A stretch of 64,000 nucleotides of DNA, from assembly GCA_029582155.1 (NCBI GenBank), contig CM055901.1:26796152-26860151 (forward strand), written 5' to 3'. The translations under genes and the position numbers were made by a program. Positions 1-12,789 of this stretch are shown here, piece after piece. Under the pieces are notes generated by a model. That model searched no databases. It was not told the DNA's origin and was given only the letters and a program-made list of their open reading frames with translations. The stretch is from Panopea generosa. Its lineage: Eukaryota; Mollusca; Bivalvia; Adapedonta; Hiatellidae. Numbering within the stretch: the first letter of the stretch is position 1; every line of letters starts with the position of its first letter.

Positions 1-503
1 CTTTTATCTTCTCCTTTGCCTTCTTCTTTTTTTTCTTCATATACTTTCCGCAATCATTAATTGACTATAAAAAGTTAACTCGTTTTCGAGAAGGCTTACA
101 GACAGAACTTATGGTTCTAAATAAAGGAAAGAAATCATAACAATCTTTAAAGCAGTGGACAGCAGATATGATTAATGTTGATGTGATGTGACGTAATGTC
201 CCCCGAGAAACCGTGTGGAAATATGACGTGATTTAGTGTAAAGGCAGTTATTTTCAATTTTGCTCTAAGATCATAAAGATACTGTTCCATGTACCAGTAA
301 CTATAACAAGGCATAGCTAATAACAGAGAAAACAGTGGTAACACCCGCCCTTTGAGTTACACTCAAGTGCAATGGAACTGTTTAATACACTAAGTAACCG
401 TAACGAAGCATCGCAAATATTCGCATTTCTCACTGCCTAGATCATTGGGTCCAGCCAAACTCAGCCCAAATAATGTATGTAAGAATGTGTGCCAGTAACA
501 CGC
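1..503. other. Unannotated AT-rich DNA
   Basis: Opens with a pyrimidine-rich tract (1-45). Nothing else recognised; small open frames show no protein-like pattern. Confidence 0.5.
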
Positions 504-744
504 GGAAGGACCGACCGTTTGTTCGGTAATTGAAGGACTGACCGTTTGTTCGGTAATGGAAGGACCGACCGTTTGTCCGGTAACAGAAGTACCGACCGAG
601 GGCCTGGTAACGGAAGGACTGTTTGTCCGGTAACGGAAGGACCGACCATGTGACTAGTAACGGATGGACTGACCGTTTGTCCGGTAGCAGAAGGACCGGC
701 TGTTTGTCTGGCAACGAAAGGACCGATCGTCTTTCTGGTAACGG
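504..744. repeat. Degenerate 29-bp minisatellite
   Basis: About eight imperfect copies of a unit built on GGACCGACCGTTTGTCCGG followed by TAACGGAA. Units differ by point changes and some are shortened. The core carries short inverted parts (ACCGACCG and CGGT), so each unit could form a weak hairpin. Local GC is well above the surroundings. Open frames across it on the minus strand are repeat artefacts. Confidence 0.9.
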
Positions 745-3000
745 CTTTGGATGTCATATACTTTAGCCGGAGACATATTACATGTTATGTGTTGACACGT
801 GAAAATGGCATTATACCTTATTCAATTTACGTCGCAAACGTGACCATAATAAATATGTGTACCAACTCTAACCATATTCTTGATTTCTATCTGAACGCAA
901 TATTTCGATATTCATTTGTTGATTTTATAGTATCACTGGTAGTGTCTCTGGATTTGGTACTATCGCAAAGTCAGTATATTTTTGTTCTTCAGCCTCAAGA
1001 TTTATCTAAACTAAATTAAAGCCACCATGACAACACAAACGAGTGTGTGTATGGTCGTACACTGGTACTTCATTACAAGTAAATGCGTTTGTCTAGCACT
1101 CCACAGAGCCTGCCGATAATTCGTCGACAAAGAAAACAGTTCTTGCGACTCTGTCGTTCCTTTTTTCCGGCTCCGCTCTGCGCTGTAAGCGCTACTTTTT
1201 ATGTGTACCGTAATACCGATGCTATCGATTGGTTCCCCGCAAATTGATACCAATTCTCAAATGGCTTTGTACGTTTTACAAGCAGTGCGAGGCGTGATTA
1301 CGAAAATCAATACGAATATTGAGAGCTCTACGATTAGGCTTGGAAAACTTATCGACTAGCTGGAACACGAAATACACAGAACAACACATTCAAAACCTCA
1401 ACTTAGTTGTTTTTTTATTATATTTTTTATTTGAGAGTTTATTATTTGCACCGTAGAAAATGACTTGTGCATGTGTCTTATTGACTTTTTATAATTTATA
1501 ACGAACTTTTACGGTTTGGTTCGGAGTGCTTTTAGCTAAGAGCAGATGTTGTAAATATTGATAAAGTTGACAGTGTTTGTCGCCGATTCGTGATTCGTGA
1601 TACGCTCTTGTTTCAGACTGTGATGGTTATTCCGTTAATTATTTATGGAATCAATTTTCAATACTTAGGTGTTTTTATCAGACTTTCTATATTCACCTAA
1701 TTCTGAATGTCACTGCGATAATTTCACATCGTTCAGTGGCTATTTGGTTCTCGGAATAGACAGATACTGCGCTATAAGCAGACGGGATTTACTGCCTAAA
1801 ACAAGCATTGTTATGTATGGATGTGCGTCTGCTGTTGAATATGGATGCATACGACATTTTGAGAAAGATGTGTAGCAGAGGTAGCGGATAGAGTATATAA
1901 ATGATGTAGATGTTAATGTTGACTTATCAAGTGAGCATGTAGTGGTTAATAAAAACGAAAATGGTGCTGGAAGCGAGGTTGAAAACCACGTCAAGACGAT
2001 GGCGGTGGGGAGCGTCTTTTGACAGCGTGTCAGACGACAGGCAAGCAGACGATCGTTGTGACAAAAATACCTCTCTTTCCTTCCGCTTATTGTGACCGTC
2101 TCTATAGGCTATTTGCTAGTTCTGCACGGTTGATATCTTTGGTTACTAATTCATAAGGAAGCTTTACGTGTAAAGAGTCATAATGTTGTGTTAATGTCGT
2201 CAACATAGGTTTTGGATAGAATTTGGAAATTCGGTCAAAAGTTGAATATTTTTTCAAAAGTGGATAATTTGTACGTGCTAGCGTTGAAATTCCAGGGAAA
2301 CCGTTTTCTGGAAGGAAAATGTTTAAATGTTAATTGTGTCTGATAAATTGAAGGATTTCAAAGTATTTCGCTGAAAAACGGTCAACTATGGGATTCTGAA
2401 TGTTGCACGTGGGCACGTGCGCGGTTGCCAAAGAAGGGTAGGTCTAATGAGCACATCGGAATATCAATTTAATGAGCTAATCAAGACATTGAGTAACCGA
2501 AAATGATTTTTTCTACTTAATACTATGAGAAAGCTTCTCTGATTTTGATAATTTCGTCATCCGCCATTTTTTCCCTTCTGCATGCATTATATATATATAT
2601 ATATATATCTGTTTATATATACACGTAATATATTATGTTGTTTCATGGTTGTTGTTTTGTTTACCGCTTTTCCTATTATCTCTGTGAAGCTATTGTAAAA
2701 GTGTTTATATATATATATACATTCCGTCAATCACGTCACTTTGTTTGACTACCATATTCATATTTCAGTGGTATTAGTATAACTATACAATATCATAAAT
2801 ATAGGTCAATAAAAAGTACAAATTATGAAGTCGACGTGCATGCAACTGACAAAAACATTAAGAATAAATAAGAAAACTAATAAATACTTTCAAATATTTT
2901 ATATGCAGTGAAATAAATAAATATCAAAATCTTAAAGATTTCTCAGATAATTCGTTATGTGAAAATATAGATTATAATGTACTATAGATACACCCGCTTG
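745..3000. other. Unannotated DNA with (TA)n tracts
   Basis: No gene recognised. Contains an (AT)n run at about 2588-2607 and a shorter one at 2706-2720. A short open frame at 1669-1875 reads LGIDRYCAISR, superficially like the DRY region of a rhodopsin-type receptor, but lacks the hydrophobic TM3 that should precede it. Confidence 0.5.
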
Positions 3001-3004
3001 GCAT

Positions 3005-3155
3005 TAGTTAAGCTGACAGAGTGATGGCCGCTCTCACCAAAGGTTGCGGATTCGATTCCCATTTTAACCCGATGCCTCTCAAAAAACAACATTCAGTACT
3101 GGTTCTACCCAGGAAGCGGACTCGAGAGCGGTTCATATTAAATTTCTCCGTAATC
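3005..3155 (+). mobile_element. tRNA-derived SINE copy (family 1)
   Basis: A tRNA-like head ends in the box-B-like GGATTCGATTCCC (3047-3059), then a body CCTCTCAAAAAACAACATTC, a degenerate middle, and GACTCGAGAGCGGTTCATAT. The same body appears in reverse orientation at 24765-24885, which shows that this is a dispersed family. The arrangement (pol III head plus conserved centre) is that of a SINE. Its size and centre recall the central-domain SINEs of metazoans, but the superfamily cannot be assigned here. Confidence 0.75.
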
Positions 3156-3513
3156 GATGTAAAATGAATTTCATGTAATATCACTATTTGCATAACTAAT
3201 CACATACATGTTTAATGAGCCAGAATTCTCTCAACATTGTCATTAAAATACTAGAAACTTTAAATGCTGTAAGCCTCTAATAAACATTCAAAAATATTAT
3301 AAATAAGACACTCAATCAACTCTGCTTTCGAACACAATAAAACACACTGTTTGTCTCATCATCATCCATCAAAGAATATTTTATTTTACTATATGTGGGC
3401 AGGACGGTGATGTCGTCATTTTGTTGACGCATTGTGTTATAGCAACTCATTCGGGACACCTCGCTAAATTCTACGAATCAAACTGTTAGTTTAAACATAT
3501 TTTATTTTAGATT

Positions 3514-3544
<31 letters not shown>

Positions 3545-5343
3545 ACGTGTAAGCAAAACATTGTTGAACGATTATTGAAAAGGAATTACAACGAAGCATA
3601 ATGTTTAGACGTATAGGGGACCTCATATGACATATGCAAAAATACGGGTTTTTTTCTATGGAGTAAATAAAATTTAAGATTGCGAGTCTCTTATTGTGTG
3701 TATATCTCTAATTTTGAATCGGAAAATGGTCAAACTACATTAAAGGTCATCATGGAGATTCTAAGATCGTGTAAGGGTCTTAATGAGGCTTGAAAACATA
3801 TCAAAATAGATCAAAAGTCTCAAAATAGAAAAAAAAGTATAAAAATTTTAATTCAATTTTCGAATAGCATATGGAAAAAATAAATAACCTAATATGACAT
3901 ATGCCAAAGAATATATCGCCTATATGGCATATGCAAAAAAATAAATTGGCCCATATGGCATATGCAAAAAAACCTAACAGACCCTCACGTATGGAGCTCT
4001 TCTCAAAGTCGTTATATAAATTGCTCATGGCAAAAGTAAACTAATTTATACATAAATATGTAAAAATAAATTAATGAAAAAAGAAAGACGCGATTACAAT
4101 GGTGTTTAACTGTACTGTTACATAGGTGATCTTTTCTAAATAACCGTGAATTTGAAAAAAAACTAGTAATGAATGTTAGGGAGACACAGGAGGGAATCTG
4201 GCCATGATATACTCTCAACAATATGAATAGGTCTCTTGAACCGTTTTGTGTTCTTTATACAAGTATTTACTTCATCGAATATTCGCCTCAAAGTCAATAT
4301 TTTCTTACAACATATTTAAAGCATGGCAAAAAAAACACGTGTTTTTATTCGCACTTGTGAATTAAGAAATTGTCATGTGGGTAAGTTATGTTTTATTATA
4401 AATTAGAATGATTATGACGTCATGACCATTTTGTTTTCGCAATCAAACGTTAACAAAACAGCACTACGGTCATATTTAATATATTATAGCTTAAATACAG
4501 CTTTAAGTTTCCAATGAAGGGAGATGACGCCTTTAAACACATAACAAGTTATATATGGAATCTAGTTTTAGTGTTGCCCAAGAAGAACCGTCTAAAACTA
4601 GCGCACTTTCTCACCTTAAAGTATTCGGACAGAGCTGTGCCCAAACCTACTATCTCAGCAGAGAGAGGTATATCATTATAACAAAGCGTCACCGTAGGCA
4701 ATGATAACTTAGTGGAATCATTTTACAGTTGAAACACATTATTGATGGGAGATTGTCATTTGTGTTTGAAAAATAAATGTCAGTGAAAACATTTGATAAT
4801 GAAACCATTTGTCATTGAATCAAATTAAAGATTGGATACTCTTTGTTTCACACCTTTGGTGCTTAATGTTTACCATTTTAATCATCACAAATCCTCAACT
4901 AACAGATTCCCTTGTTGTAATTAACAAATTATTCATGTTAAAAGAAATCGACGAGATTGACAAGAGTTTTGCATGTTTCTATTGAATATTGTCAATCTCT
5001 TTTTATTATCATAATGATAACAATAGTTATAATGATTATTAAAATGATAATAAACAAGAACAACACAAAAGATTAACTGCGTAACGTATTGAAGTAAGAT
5101 ATTCATAAAAATAGATATGGCAAACTACAAAATGATATTAACTTTGATATCTGGTATGCTTCGTTGGTTTTCTACTATTAATTAAGTAATCCTGCAATAA
5201 ATATTTTTAAACGGTTTGTGTGTTTGTAAGAATAAGTTGCACATTAGTGTTTCGTTAATTAACAGTTTATATGTTAATGTCAGTGGTCTATACAAAAACA
5301 TAACCATTACGTCATTGCCTTCATACTTGTTCGCGGAGTAAAA
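3156..5343. other. AT-rich DNA with short CATATG-centred repeats
   Basis: An imperfect TA-rich tract lies at 3513-3544. Between about 3625 and 3972 the motif GGCATATGCAAAAAA recurs at irregular 30-40 bp spacing, often within the palindrome CATATGNCATATG. Otherwise no gene or element recognised. Confidence 0.5.
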
Positions 5344-5365
5344 CGCAAACCAAATTTGGTTTGCG
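5344..5365. repeat. 22-bp perfect palindrome
   Basis: The half-site CGCAAACCAAA is followed immediately by its exact reverse complement, with no spacer. GCGATT motifs follow directly on the right. Function unknown. Confidence 0.85.
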
Positions 5366-5912
5366 ATTTGCGATTTTTTGCAATACAGCTGACACGTACG
5401 CTGCCAAACAACATGCACTCTGCATTTAAACATACACCAGACTTTGGAGTTCTTGGAACGTGCCGAACAAGTGACACGTAATTGAGTTATATCTCTTTTT
5501 ATTGTGTCTTTGTAAACCAGCACCTGTCTTTAAACTCACATGGGAGCTAAAACATAATTAAAGACGGTCTCTTTCGTAAAAAGCAGTGCTTTTAGAACAA
5601 CTATCGCAATTCTATTCATTACTAAATCTAGTAACTGCATAATTATCGTACGTTATACAGGCTTATGAAAGAGATCAATATCGACTGCCGTAAACAGGCT
5701 ATCACAATTAATTTTACGACATCAGTGATACAGATAATTTGATTTGCATGCATGGCTGGGTACGTTTTTTTCCAATATCCGTTTCTTTTAACAACGTCAA
5801 ATGAAAATTGGGTCATTAGGCTGTGAACGCCGACCTTGAGGACTGCACGAACACGTTTCTAATATTTTTTTAAAACCATAAAACCATAATGTCGTTGAAG
5901 TAGAATGAAAAA

Positions 5913-5928
5913 ACACCGGTACCGGTGT
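5913..5928. repeat. 16-bp palindrome ACACCGGT/ACCGGTGT
   Basis: Perfect inverted repeat without spacer. Related half-sites follow: ACCGATA at 5929-5935, then ATCGGTGCATCG at about 5945-5956. May be the end of a decayed DNA element; no partner end was found. Confidence 0.6.
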
Positions 5929-5959
5929 ACCGATAAAATATAGTCATCGGTGCATCGTT

Positions 5960-6596
5960 ACCGAAGCCGTACATACTCGGCGAATTCCGTGATACTTCCG
6001 ATAATATTACACGACATTGTGCGAATCGGCTTCCAATAAAGAACACATAACATCAGAGCTATTGATTTAAAGCAGACGTCACGAAAACGATACAATTGTT
6101 GCAAAAACAACAACCATGCGGCACTATTGTACACACTCGAACACACAAATAGTAATACAGACATGTCATAATACAATTTGGAAGGACGTAAATATATATC
6201 TCGTAACTTGCGGAACATGTATACGACAACCTTTTATATGGCCATGTGACTAATATAATTCAGCTTTGTAATATATAAAGATAACTTTACGTTTTCTTAA
6301 TAGCTTAAAGGAATACCCGTGTTGAAACCATACACAACCCCGAGCTATTTAAGTGTTTCTAGTTATCTGAAAGTCTGCACCACAATATGATTTATGTGTT
6401 TGATTTTCTAGCGAACAAACATTTGTAATATATGTGGAAAGAGCTGACTTTCTCTCGTTTCCGATCCTTTTCCGCTTATCTTTACTACCAGAGGCTGTGG
6501 TTTTGAGCAAAGAGACCTAAGTTAATCGCTAATATATACAAATATGACAGGCAATTACAGTCATACACTCAAGATACATACAACGACCGCAGTCAT
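5960..6596. other. Unannotated AT-rich DNA
   Basis: No gene, RNA or repeat recognised between the palindromic region and the start of the 34-bp array. Confidence 0.5.
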
Positions 6597-9500
6597 ATAT
6601 TCACCACAACTATCACTATCATATACCAACACTATATATACAACTAACACTTCTTTGTACCAACTCTACATATACCACTATCACTACTTTGTACCAACGC
6701 TATATATATACACAACTTTCACTACCATGTACCAACAATGCATATACATCTATCACTACCATGTACCAAAACTATATAATATACAGCTATCACTACCATG
6801 TACCAACCATATATATACAAATATCACTACGATGTACCAACCATATATATACAACTATCACTACCATGTACCAACGATATATATACAACTATCACTACCA
6901 TATACCAACACTACATATAGCACGATCACTACCATGTACCAACACTACATATAGCACGATCACTACCATGTACCAACACTACATATAGCACTATCACTAC
7001 CATGTACCAACACTACATATAGCACTATCACTACCATGTACCAACCATATATATACAACTATCACTACCATATACCAACACTACATATAGCACTATCACA
7101 ACCATGTTCCAACACTACATATAGCACTATCACTACCATGTACCAACAATACATATAGCACTATCACTATAATGTACTAACACTACATATAGCACTATCA
7201 CTACCATGTACCAACACTACATATAGCACGATCACTACCATGTACCAACACTACATATAGCACTATCACTACCATGTACCAACCATATATATACAACTAT
7301 CACTACCATGTACCAACACTACATATAGCACTATCACTACCATGTTCCAACACTACATATAGCACTATCACTACCATGTACCAACAATACATATAGCACT
7401 ATCAATTCCAAGTTCAAGCACTACATATAACACTATCAATAACATGTACCAACACTACGTATAACACTATCACTACCATGTACCAACACTACATATATTA
7501 CAATCACTACCATGTACCAACACTACATATATCACTATCACGACCATGTACCAACACTACATATTGCACTATCACGACAATGTACCAATACTACATATAA
7601 TACTATCACTACCATGTACCAACACTACATATAGCACTATCACGACAATGTACCAACACTTCATATAACACTATCAATACCAAGTACCAACACTACATAA
7701 AGCACTATCACGACAATGTACAAACACTATATATAGCACTATTACTACCATGTACCAACACTACATATAACACTATCACTACCATGTACCAAAAATACAT
7801 ATAACACTATCACAACCATGTACCAACACTACATATATCACGATCACGACATTGTACTAACACTACATATAGCACTATAACTACCATGTACCAACACTAC
7901 GTATAACACTATCACTACTATGTACCAACACTACGTATAACACTATCACTACTATGAACCAACACTACGTATAACACTATCACAACCATGTACCAACACT
8001 ACGTATAACACTATCACTACCATGTACCAACACTACGTATAACACTATCACAACCATGTACAAACACTACGTATAACACTTTCACTACTATGTACCAACA
8101 CTACGTATAACACATTCACAACCATGTACCAACACTACGTATAACACTATCACTACCATGTACCAACACTACGTATAACACTATCACTACTATGAACCAA
8201 CACTACGTATAACACTATCACGACATTGTATCAACACTACATATAGCACTATCACTACCATGTACAAACACTACATATAGCACTATCACTACCATGTACC
8301 AACACTACGTATAACACTATTACGACATTGTATCAACACTACATATAGCACTATCACTACCATGTACCAACACTACATATAGCACTATCACTACCATGTG
8401 ACAATACTACGTATAACACTATCACTACTATGTACCAACACTACATATATAACTATCACGACATTGTACCAACACTACATATAGCACTATCACGACAATA
8501 TACCAACACTTCGTATAACACTATCACTACCATGTGCCACCACTACGTATAACACTATCAATACCATGTACTATCACCACGTATAACACTTTCACTACCA
8601 TGTACCAACACTACGTATAGCACTATCACTATCATGTACCAACACTACATATAGCACTATCACTACCATGTACCAACACTACGTATAACACTATCACTAC
8701 CATGTACCAACACTACGTATAGCACTATCACTACCATGTACCAACACAACGTATAGCACTATCACTACCATGTACCAACACTACGTATAACACTATCACT
8801 ACCATGTACCAACACTACGTATAGCACTATTACTACTACTATGTACCAACACTACGTATAACACTATCACTACCATGTACCAACACTACGTATATCACTA
8901 TTACTACCATGTACCAACACTACGTATAACACTATCACTACCATGTACCAACACTACATATAGCACTGTCACTACCATGTACCAACACTACGTATAACAC
9001 TATCACTACCATGTACCAACACTACGTATAGCACTATCACTACCATGTACCAACACTACGTATAACACTATCACTACCATGTACCAACACTACGTATAGC
9101 ACTATCACTACCATGTACCAACACTACGTATAGCACTATCACAACCATGTACCAACACTACGTATAGCATTATCACTACCATGTACCAACACTACGTATC
9201 ACACTATCACTACCATGTACCAACACTACATATAGCACTGTCACTACCATGTACCAACACTACGTATAACACTATCACTACCATGTACCAACACTACGTA
9301 TAGCACTATTACTACCATGTACCAACACTACGTATAACACTATCACTACCATGTACCAACACTACGTATAACACTATCACTACCATGTACCAACACTACG
9401 TATAGCACTATCACAACCATGTACCAACACTACGTATAGCATTATCACTACCATGTACCAACACTACGTATAACACTATCACTACCATGTACCAACACTA

Positions 9501-10346
9501 CGTATAGCACTGTCACTACCATGTACCAACACTACGTATAACACTATCACTACCATGTACCAACACTACGTATAGCACTATTACTACCATGTACCAACAC
9601 TACGTATAACACTATCACTACCATGTACCAACACTACGTATAGCACTATCACAACCATGTACCAACACTACATATAGCATTATCACTACCATATACCAAC
9701 ACTACGTATAACACTATCACTACCATGTAACAACACTACGTATAGCACTATCACTACCATGTAAAAACACTACGTATAACACTATCACTACCATGTACCA
9801 ACACTACATATAGCACTATCACTACCATGTACCAACACTACATATAGCACTATCACGACAATGTACCAACACTTCATATAACACTATCAATACCAAGTAC
9901 CAACACTACATATAGCACTTTCACGACAAGTGCCAACACTATATATAGCACTATTACTACCATGTACCAACACTACATATAACACTATCACTACCATGTT
10001 CCAAAACTACATATAACACTATCACAAACATGTACCAATACTACATATATCACGATCACAACATTGTACAAACACTACATATAGCACTATCACTACCATG
10101 TGCCAACACTTCATATAACACTATCACTACTATGTACCAACACTACGTATAACACTATCACTACCATGTACCAACACTACAAATAGCACTACCACTACCA
10201 TATACCAACACTACATATAACACTATCACTACCATGTACCAACACTAAATATAATACTATCACTACTATGTACCAACACTACATATAACACTATCACAAC
10301 CATGTACCAACACTACATATAGCATTATCACTACCATGTACTAAAC
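6597..10346. repeat. 34-bp minisatellite array, about 110 copies, with higher-order repeats
   Basis: The unit runs ACCATGTACCAACACTACGT, then ATAACACTATCACT. Successive TACCATGTAC starts at 9007 and 9041 give a 34-bp period. Two main subtypes differ at CATATAGCAC versus CGTATAACAC and alternate in long stretches. In about 8950-9700 rare variants recur every 272 bp (eight units): GCACTGTC at 8963, 9235 and 9507; TCACAACC at 9139 and 9411; GCATTATC at 9167 and 9439. Edges (6597-6900 and 9850-10346) are more degenerate. As 34 is not a multiple of three, frames rotate and the array is not coding. Confidence 0.97.
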
Positions 10347-10796
10347 TATAGTAATAAAATAAAACTGTTAAACATTTTAACATATAACATACAAATATTC
10401 ATTTAAGTAAAAGTCCTCCGTGTATCACGCATCAAACTCATCGATATTTCACAGAAAGCAGGTGTTTGAATATGTAGGGAAACGCCCGGGTACATCAAAC
10501 AAACGGCTATTTACTTGAAACTGTAAAAAAAAAGTTATAAAGAGACGTTATCACGTGACCGTTTGAATAATAAATGAGGTCGCTCTGTACATGTTACATT
10601 GTTGGGTGCGTACAATAAATGTTTTTACAAGTATCTTCGTCTCTTTATATATATTTAATAGGTTTTAAATCGATTTGACATAACAGAAAATATTCCGATC
10701 CGTGGTTTCCAGGTTAACAGTCAAAGGAATACTTCAGATCCGGAGAGAATATTTATTATATTTTTTTTTTTTTTAAAAAAGGTTACTTGTCCTAGG
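10347..10796. other. Spacer between arrays
   Basis: Non-repetitive AT-rich DNA with a poly-T run at about 10761-10774. No gene recognised. Confidence 0.5.
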
Positions 10797-11850
10797 TATT
10801 GATTACTGATTTATTGATTTCTAATTTAGAATGTGATTGGAACCATTCCTATTATGGTTAAAGGATTGATAGAGGGTGTGATAAAACACCAGTTGAAAGA
10901 GGATGTGGTAAAACACCATTTTTGTTAAAGGGTTGATAGAGGGTGTGGAAAACACCATTTTGGTTAAAAGGTTGATAGAGGGTGTGGTAAAACACCATTT
11001 TGGTTAAAGGGTTGATAGAGGGTGTGGAAAACACCATTTTGGTTAAAAGGTTGATAGAGGGTGTGGTAAAACACCATTTTGGTTAAAGGGTTGATAGATG
11101 GTGTTGTAAAACACCATTTTGGTTAAAGGGTTGAAAGATGGTGTTGTAAAACACCATTTTGGTTAAAGGGTTGATAGAGGGTGTGGTAACACTATTTTGG
11201 TTAAAAGATTGTTAGATAGTGTGGTAAAAGAGGATGTGGTATTGATTACTGATTTATTGATTTCTCATTTAGAATGTGATTGGAACCATTCCTATTATGG
11301 TTAAAGGATTGATAGAGGGTGTGGTAAAACACCAGTTGATAGAGGGTGTGGTAAAACACCAGTTGATAGAGTGTGTGGTAAAACACCTTTTTGGTTAAAG
11401 GGTTGATAGAGGGTGTGGTAAAACACCTTTTTGGTTAAAGGGTTGATAGAGGGTGTGGTAAAACACCTTTTTGGTTAAAGGGTTGATAGAGGGTGTGGTA
11501 AAACACCATTTTGGTTAAAGGTTTGATAGAGGGTGTGGAAAAACACCATTTTTGTTAAAGGATTGATAGAGGGTGTGGTAAAACACCAGTTGATAGAGGG
11601 TGTGGTAAAACACAATTTTGGTTAAAGATTTGATAAAGTGTGTGATAAAACACCTTTTTGGTTAAAGGGTTGATAGAGAGTGTGGTTAAACACCATTTTG
11701 GTTAAAGGTTTGATAGAGGGTGTGGGAAAACACCATTTTTGTTAAAGGGTTGATAGAGGGTGTGATAAAACATCATTCAGGTTAAACGATCGATAGAGGG
11801 TGTGGTAAAACACCTTTTTGGTTAAAGGATTGATAGAGGGTGTGTAAACA
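10797..11850. repeat. 40-bp hairpin minisatellite with internal segmental duplication
   Basis: The unit is GGTTGATAGAGGGTGTGGTA, then AAACACCATTTTGGTTAAAG; starts at 11401 and 11441 fix the period at 40 bp. Each unit contains GGTGT-GGTAAA-ACACC, a 5-bp stem with 6-nt loop. The left flank (ATTGATTACTGATTTATTG through ACCATTCCTATTATGG) occurs at about 10797 and again at about 11241, so an array start of about 443 bp was duplicated in tandem. Some units are shortened to about 20 bp. Confidence 0.95.
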
Positions 11851-12240
11851 TTGTAATGCAGCAAACATAAAAACGAGTCTAAATAGAACAATTGTCATTT
11901 CGTACATGCAAATGACAACTAATCTCATATATTCGGTTAAAACAGGTCGATTCTATTCAATATTTTACCCGCGACCTCAGCGGTGAAATGCTAGTAGCGT
12001 TATACACACTAAAGTTTCAACATATTGAACCATTCAAACGTAAGAGTTAAATGCTTTTCAACAGTTATCACAGTAAAGGACTTGAAGTAATATTTCTTGC
12101 ATTACGGACAATGATTTCCGCGTAGCTTCACTATGCACGGATTTTTATTCTTGCACCACTTCCAAGCGTTTTTCATGCACACCGGATAAGGATATCGCTT
12201 TCTGCATTAAATACAGGGGTTTGGTATTTCTATATCACCC
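11851..12240. other. Unannotated DNA
   Basis: No gene, repeat or RNA recognised. Confidence 0.5.
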
Positions 12241-12269
12241 TAGAGAACGAGATAAAGTTCTAGGTTCTG

Positions 12270-12780
12270 ACGAAACGCCATTCATAAAATCCTCGCGCTA
12301 TAACAGATTCCACGCACTTTGACGTTTGTAAAATCTTCGCGCTATGACGTTACGCTATAATTCATAAAATCCTCGCGCTATGACAAATTCCTAGCGTTAT
12401 GACGTTACATTTTCGTAATTCTCATGCTAAAATGTATTCATTCATAATTGCTTTACTATAAAAAATAAACCGGCATAAAAATCTTAAAAAAAACCACATA
12501 GAGTTGAATACAAAAAAAGTGTCTTACATTGGTTTTTCGGTACCGATGGAAAATTCCGTCCCTGGGGATAACTGTTTTAGCGGTTACGAGGCTCTACCGA
12601 GGTGGAATTTTCCATTGCTGTTACCCTCCTCGCGCTATGACGTAACTTCATTCATTAAATCTTCGCGCTATGTCAAATACCTCAAGCAATGAGGTTTTCA
12701 TTCATATTTTTTGTGGTATCTTTGTGCTACTTTAAAAAAATAAACTGGAATAAAAATGTTAAAAAAATCACACAGTAAGA
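12270..12780. repeat. Duplicated block with CTCGCGCTATGAC motifs
   Basis: CATAAAATCCTCGCGCTATGAC-like segments recur at about 12283, 12330, 12370, 12630 and 12660. The AT-rich part AAAAAATAAACCGGCATAAA near 12460 recurs as AAAAAATAAACTGGAATAAA near 12735. The block is thus a direct duplication of roughly 140 bp about 275 bp apart, with a foldback (12539-12625) between the copies. Confidence 0.7.
12539..12625. mobile_element. 87-bp foldback element
   Basis: The left end GGTACCGATGGAAAATTCC faces the right end, which reads GGTAACAGCAATGGAAAATTCC-like on the other strand. The inner part is GC-richer (CCTGGGGATAAC, GGCTCTACCGAGG). Inverted ends and small size fit a MITE or hairpin element inserted into the duplicated block. 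No target duplication is evident. Confidence 0.65.
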
Positions 12781-12789
12781 AAAAGTAAG

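Noticed and set aside
1669..1875. Open frame containing LGIDRYCAISR, like a rhodopsin-family GPCR TM3 end
   Set aside because: The preceding residues are not a hydrophobic helix, no other GPCR segment is nearby, and such a short match can arise by chance.
3008..3193. Minus-strand open frame containing WESNPQPLV
   Set aside because: It is the complement of the SINE box B region, a common artefact of tRNA-derived repeats.
6544..6988. Overlapping open frames of 99-136 codons at the start of the 34-bp array
   Set aside because: They are translations of tandem repeats; the period is not a multiple of three and frames close as soon as the array becomes regular.
6597..10346. CRISPR-like regularly spaced repeats
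   Set aside because: The repeats are contiguous without unique spacers, and the context is eukaryotic.
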